Assembly: GCA_944472135.2 (NCBI GenBank)
Contig: OX235262.1
Span: 83,116,903-83,180,902 of the forward strand
Direction: 5' to 3'
From: Trichobilharzia regenti
Lineage: Eukaryota > Platyhelminthes > Trematoda > Strigeidida > Schistosomatidae
DNA: 64,000 nucleotides
Shown one piece after another: positions 59,130-64,000 of the stretch. The position numbers and the translations under genes were made by a program. Numbering within the stretch: the first letter of the stretch is position 1; each line of letters opens with the position of its first letter. The notes under the pieces are model-generated. The model was not told the DNA's origin and made no database searches. It saw only the letters and a program-made list of their open reading frames with translations.

Positions 59130-60057
59130 GAATAAAACTTGTGCACTGTGGTAGAGTGTAATTCCATTATGGGTAAATTTTGTTTTGATAAAGTCTCGCA
59201 GTGTTATACAGTAATGTTTACTGATGACCAAGTTTCGAGCACAATTTATTGCCACTCATAATCATATCAAGGTAATCACACGACTTCCTAAATTCATTTA
59301 TATAGTTCCATTGTTTTTCTCTTGATTTTCACTTGATTTGATTGGTAATAGTATTTTCCATATTTCAGGTATGAGTGACGAGTCATTCCTATTGCATGTG
59401 TTGGGTGTAGATTCGATGAACAAGGATTCAGTAATCTGAATAAAATAGGAATTAGGGTGGCATTTAAGCCTACAAACTCACTCAGGGACAAGCTCTGTAG
59501 GTTAAAGGACCCAGTTGACCCAATTAGACAAAATAATACTAGTTACAAAATACCCTGCAATGACTGTGAGGTCAACTACATAGGTCAAACTAGTAGGTCA
59601 GGGGTAGTCAGATTGTCAGAGCATAAGAATTTAGCCAAGCTAAGAATGGTTGACCCCGAGAAGATAAGTAATTTAGAAAAAAGCTCAGCAATTGCAATGC
59701 ATACGCTAACACACAACCACACAATAGGGTGGGAGAGGGTTAAAATTCTAAAAAGTAATCTAGATAGGTGGAGAGAGAGGTTGATTACTGAATCCTTGTT
59801 CATTGAGTCTACACCCAACACATGCAATAGGAATGACTCGTCACTCATACCTGAAATATGGAAAATACTATTACCAATCAAATCAAGTGAAAATCAAGAG
59901 AAAAACAATGGAACTATATAAATGAATTTAGGAAGTCGTGTGATTACCTTGATATGATTATGAGTGGCAATAAATTGTGCTCGAAACTTGGTCATCAGTA
60001 AACATTACTGTATAACACTATGAGACTTTATCAAAACAAAATTTACCCATAATGGAA
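59130..60057 (+). mobile_element. Penelope-like element 3' end with near-perfect inverted arms (PLE copy 3)
   Basis: An open plus-strand frame (59457-59921, 154 codons) encodes the PLE endonuclease region: connector (FKPTNSLRDKLCRLKDPVD), GIY-YIG core (YKIPCNDCEVNYIGQTSRSG), helical part (SAIAMHTLTHNHTIGWE) and C-terminus (ITESLFIESTPNTCNRND). The arms 59162-59435 and 59784-60057 are inverted copies, 274 bp each, with about three differences. The right arm contains the ORF end and 3' flank; the left arm is an extra inverted copy. The frame lacks the RT, so the copy cannot move on its own. It is the youngest-looking PLE here. Confidence 0.88.
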
Positions 60058-61034
60058 GACAAAAACTACTTTACGGGGGTTATATATATATATATTTTTA
60101 TTTATTTTTTATAATTCACACTGAATGCATTCTACATCGTTTATGGAGTAATAAAATTCTCTTCTCTTTGTTTTTACCTTTTCTACAAACTTGTAAATCA
60201 GGCAAATAAGTTTGGAGAGAAAATACAGGTTTCTATGGAGATGATTCGAAATCTACTGTACGACATTTTAATGTACAATCAGTCAGAAAACTGGTGTGTT
60301 ATTTTAATTCAGTTTTCTATCCTCGAGAAATAGTCAACTTATTCTCAGGTTAGCTTATTTCTAAATCAGTTGAAAAATCCTTATTTCTCATTCCTCTAAT
60401 AAAGGCTTTCTCTCTCAACTTATATAGGTTATGGTGTTTCATGAACGTAAAATTCAAACTAAAATGGAGGTGCACCATACTGACAAGCAACTGAGTTAGT
60501 TAATCAAATTAAAGTTCATTTTAAACAGAAAAATGTAGCAAACAATATGTTGGTTATAGATGCATGAAATACCTAATCCTTTTTACAAGACACTGACCTT
60601 TCACGAATCTATCTTATTTTTTTTACAAACACTGAGGTGTCTTCGCTTTGTCTCACTTCTCAGAAGTGCATAACCATGTCATTATTTTAAACCCATTTTT
60701 AAACGTAGATAGCAGTGGATAGCTGCTGTATTTGTGATCAGAGTTTTAATACAGGAATATGCATTTAATCTTAAGATATCATGCAAAGGAAAACATTAAG
60801 GTTACGAGACCAAGACGTAGTGATTTATAATCATTTGGATGACATTCTTTGATAAAAGATCTCCTACTTCTATTGACTCGCAACACGCACGCCGCCACTT
60901 TTCTTAGGTATCTCATCCACTCACAAATTAAAACTACGCTAACTCTCCTATTACATGTCTTATTTCTCAACAACTCTTTGAGTAGACTTTAAGACTGATT
61001 TTTAAAGGAAAATACTCATGCATTATTAATAATA

Positions 61035-62460
61035 ATGATTTACTTTACTCCAAAATCAGCACTTGTGATACAGAATGGAATTTTCAGCATTAATCACAAT
61101 ATTGCATCTGATTTCCTCAAATTATAAGTAAAATTAATCACACAGAAAATTTTCCACATTTACAAAAGGGGTAATGCTAAAAACATTCAGCCTATTAATT
61201 GGAAAAAATAATAATAATGATAACAACTAAGGTAATAATAATAATAAAAGTGAAAATTGCCGTGGGCTTGTTTCGCACAGTATTGTCGATGCGGTATAGA
61301 AATCCTAGCATGTTTAGGAATATTGAATATAATGTTCTCTTTACATGATATAGTGAGGGGAAAAACAAAGATTACAGCAGTCATAGAGATAAGTTGGTGT
61401 TTGCAATTATGAGAGTAAAACAAAGAAACGACAGGACCATAAATATAATAGAGACAATAAAAGTAGTAACTTGAAGGTATAAAAGGATGGATGGAGGAAA
61501 TTGTTTATTTACTAGATGAGAAAAGGTTAGTTAATTCTTTCCTGACACTATTTTCATCACATAAAATACGTGCCAAGTATCGTATCTTAGAATTTTTATA
61601 CTTGGACGTGCGAGCATACAGTGTTCTGAAGTTACTTCTTGTTCTACCTGAGGAGATGCAAGGGGAAAGCTGACGGTAAAGTGGATGCCCCAAGTCAGAC
61701 AAAATCCCTCTAGCAAATTTATTGCACGAAGTCAAGTGCCTATCGACAACGATGTTAACTATGTGGTCCACTGGGACATCACTCACCCTTCTGACAATCT
61801 TCAGCATTCTACGAATTGTGACATAGTCTTTTTTAAGCAAAACAGTAAAGAATAAGGGTGAACAATAAAGACGAATAGGTAGGATGCAAGAGTTTATGAA
61901 CTGTAAGAGAAGGGGTTGAGTTATACCCGAGTGCCTTAACTTCTTGATGTAAAATGTCAGGCGGAATATTTTACTGGAGATTGCTAGGACATGGGAAGAC
62001 CAGGAGAGATCAGAAGAGAGAATGAGTCTAAGATACTTAATTTTTGATTTAATTCCTATATCATTGTCGTCAATTTTACAACTGTCATGAGAATCAACGA
62101 CTTCTTTTAACTGTCGTTTACATCTTAAGCTGAAATTAACAGGTTGACATTTAGAAAGATTCGGTTAAAGACCGTTAAACTCAGACCATTTACTGACTCT
62201 CGACAGAAAGCTATTTATTTTCGTACAATCTATCTGGGAGTTGACAGCCATTGAAACTGTTAAATCATCAGCGTACTTCACAAAGTTTATTTCATCAGAG
62301 TGAGGCAAGTCATGTAAGAAGAAAGAAAAAAGAAAAGGAGAAAGGACAGTGCCTTGAGGGATACCAGCTTTAATAGGCAGTGAAGTGGAAGACTTCCCTT
62401 TATACACGGTGTACTGCTTTCTTTCTGAGAAATAGGAATGTAAGCAGTTAACGCATAACT
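61035..62460 (-). mobile_element. CR1/jockey-like non-LTR retrotransposon, RT to 3' end
   Basis: Minus strand: GIPQGTVLSPFLFSFF and VKYADDLTVSM (62407-62165) are RT motifs B and C. The thumb and C-terminal parts follow after frameshifts (VDHIVNIVVDRHL, then FRTLYARTSKYKNSKIRY at 61840-61505), then a 3' UTR to an ATT-rich tail at about 61035. 5' truncated near 62460. Sister copy at 37850-38490. Confidence 0.82.
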
Positions 62461-62740
62461 ACTTATACGAGTTCACTGAAAACATGGAATTCATAAACTA
62501 CGACCTATTCATTAGTAATTTTATGTTGCGACGGAAAACTGATTCTTCAGTGAACTTAACTTTATCACTGTCTTTACAATATAGTTACTTCAATGGTTAT
62601 AGGTGTATTTCGCATAACTTCAAATTATTATAAACTGATTTACACTAGTTAGACTATATTGATACTTTTAACAGTGTATAGGTTCATAGCTAGAGGAAAC
62701 GGGCAATTTTTTCTTATTTCTGGTTATTTGGTTTACTCAC

Positions 62741-62758
62741 TTCATTTATGAACGAATG
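62741..62758 (-). CDS. Possible 18-nt micro-exon (HSFINE)
   Basis: Acceptor gagcttgtgttataag and donor gtgagtaaacc flank 18 nt that are open only in phase 0 (HSFINE). The phase agrees with the flanking candidates, but the acceptor is only moderate. Confidence 0.3.
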
Positions 62759-63204
62759 CTTATAACACAAGCTCTTCATAATTTTGACCTTTAGGACAAA
62801 ACATTATATATACACTTAGATTTGAAGTGCTTTTCCATTAGGCTTTTAATAATGCATATTTATGCTAAGATGGGTATTTTCCTGAGTGAAAATATTCATT
62901 TTTCGGCTGTGAACCCCTTGTTTATTCTCAAAATGAGTGTTCCTATCATTCAGTTCCTTTGTAAGCTTTCAAACATATGATTTGTGATATTTAAATTTTA
63001 CGGAATAAAAATCTTTTGAAGTGGAATAACCATTACAATAAAAATGATTGAATATGGCTCCCCACATAAAGTCATTTTTTAGTCATCTGTTATGATTCTA
63101 TTCGTTTTATGTAAGTCTAAATTGTTTGGGGTTTAGAATTCATACAACAATCCAATTCTATAGATTGGGTCTTTTACTAATATGTTTCACCTTCAAAACA
63201 TATT

Positions 63205-63430
63205 ACCAAGTATTGTATAGAGTCGCTGGCTGATTATGCATGTCACCTGGGGTTCCATTCCCGGCCGATGCATGCCTTGGCCTCCTCTAGCCAACTGTAA
63301 GCCAGACTAAGACAGGGGAGTTTGGGCGTGAGGCTAGAAATTCCTTCCATCCAGCAGAAAACAACAGCTGAAACTTCAAAGATACGCTTTTGAAGCCCTA
63401 TGTTCCACTTGGAACTCGAAGAAATAAGAA
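63205..63430 (+). repeat. tRNA-derived SINE-like repeat
   Basis: Box B ggggttccattccc near 63250, then the tail 'gccagactaagacaggggag', 'cagctgaaacttcaaag' and 'ttgaagccctatgttcca'. Box A is unclear, so the copy is 5' damaged. Confidence 0.6.
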
Positions 63431-63570
63431 AAAGTATTAGATAATCTTACGATTAAACTAATCTACAATCTCACATACAAATATTCTATGAAATAATTAG
63501 TCAGTATTCAAGCAACGTACAGCTTTAAAATAAGAGCATGCATAAATTTCAGTTATTCAAGAAAACTCAC

Positions 63571-63597
63571 TATTTTGACTGTGTACATCAGACACAT
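63571..63597 (-). CDS. Possible initial coding exon of the micro-exon gene
   Basis: A minus-strand ATG at 63597 starts a 27-nt reading (MCLMYTVKI) that ends in phase 0 at a strong donor, gtgagttttc. Chained to the candidates at 62741 (phase 0 to 0) and 58180 (phase 0 to 1), it enters the phase-1 series correctly. The joined N-terminus is not a convincing signal peptide, so the chain is tentative. Confidence 0.28.
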
Positions 63598-64000
63598 AAA
63601 GGCATATAATAAACGCAGTCCATAAGATCACCTAGTTGACAATCAAAAAAAGAAGAATAGAAAGATATTTTCAATTATAGTTAATCATTAAGCGAATAAA
63701 TCACCCACATTAGCTTTAAACATTTTTCCTGTAATTTGTTGAAAAGTTTTACAAAGTAAATTGACCATACCTTTATATTGTAGACAAGAAATCAATGGTT
63801 TATTTGGTGTAAATAAAGTAACCAGTAGAAAAACAAGGTTTACTAAAGTGGGAACTAGCTGAAAACTATTGACGCAATGATTAATAGTGATAACAATTAA
63901 AAGACGATTTTCCTTTTGACGAATTAATGAATAGTTGGTTAGTCCAACAAGAATTTCTCATAATAATATTAATAATAATAATAACAATCATAGGACGAAG

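Noticed and set aside
60935..60950. Possible 9-nt minus-strand exon with a GTGAGT donor
   Set aside because: The acceptor context (ggagagttagcgtag) is purine-rich and nothing supports it.
1..64000. CRISPR arrays, bacterial operons, rRNA genes
   Set aside because: No regularly spaced direct repeats, no prokaryotic gene organisation and no rRNA-like sequence seen; the sequence is eukaryotic.

Overview
This window looks like AT-rich nuclear DNA of a parasitic flatworm, most likely a schistosome. The signs are GT-AG introns holding tiny symmetric exons, tRNA-related dispersed repeats carrying hammerhead-ribozyme-like motifs (as in the schistosome SM-alpha family), many Penelope-like elements (PLEs) with GIY-YIG endonuclease sequence, and RTE-type and CR1/jockey-type non-LTR retrotransposons. 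No bacterial-style gene or operon is present. The species call is inferred from repeat families, not from a marker gene.

The main gene-like signal is on the minus strand. Eighteen short stretches between 57964 and 6110 each sit between a good 3' splice acceptor and a 5' donor (GTAAGT or GTGAGT type). All have lengths divisible by three (12, 24, 27, 39, 42, 48 or 54 nt). All are open in the same phase, with introns after the first codon base, and in eleven of them that is the only open frame. Joined in order they give 699 nt, or 233 codons, without a stop. This is the architecture of a schistosome micro-exon gene (MEG), here spread over at least 52 kb. Several exons are clearly paralogous: five 48-54 nt exons encode an N/H-x-T-rich basic module, and 12-, 42- and 42+27-nt units each occur twice. 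I recognise no described MEG family in it. The first and last exons are uncertain: three weaker upstream candidates (63571, 62741, 58180) and three weaker ones (11653, 4523, 3576) are listed separately.

The rest is repeat-derived and fills the introns. RTE-type fragments lie at 1, 4.8, 12.1, 27.0, 28.6, 31.0, 36.1, 42.2 and 54.8 kb. A long reverse transcriptase ORF lies at 42.7-43.9 kb. A CR1/jockey-like family has copies at 37.85 kb (+) and 61-62.5 kb (-). PLEs lie at 1.9, 8.3, 18.1, 20.4, 26.7, 33.4, 41, 45.3, 49.4 and 59.1 kb, and at least five of them are bounded by long inverted arms. Decayed Ty3/gypsy-like pol lies at 27.8 and 50.9-52.2 kb. SM-alpha-like copies lie at 10.3, 12, 13.2, 22.1, 23.9, 25.1, 29.1, 35.3, 39.6, 48.4 and 56.5 kb. 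Other tRNA-derived repeats lie at 4.2, 6.5, 6.9, 18.8, 44.9, 47.0, 57.5 and 63.2 kb, and a foldback/tRNA composite family at 15.1, 16.4 and 53.7 kb.

Most remaining sequence is AT-rich DNA in which I see nothing. Exon boundaries were read by eye from splice motifs, length and frame; no transcript data were available.
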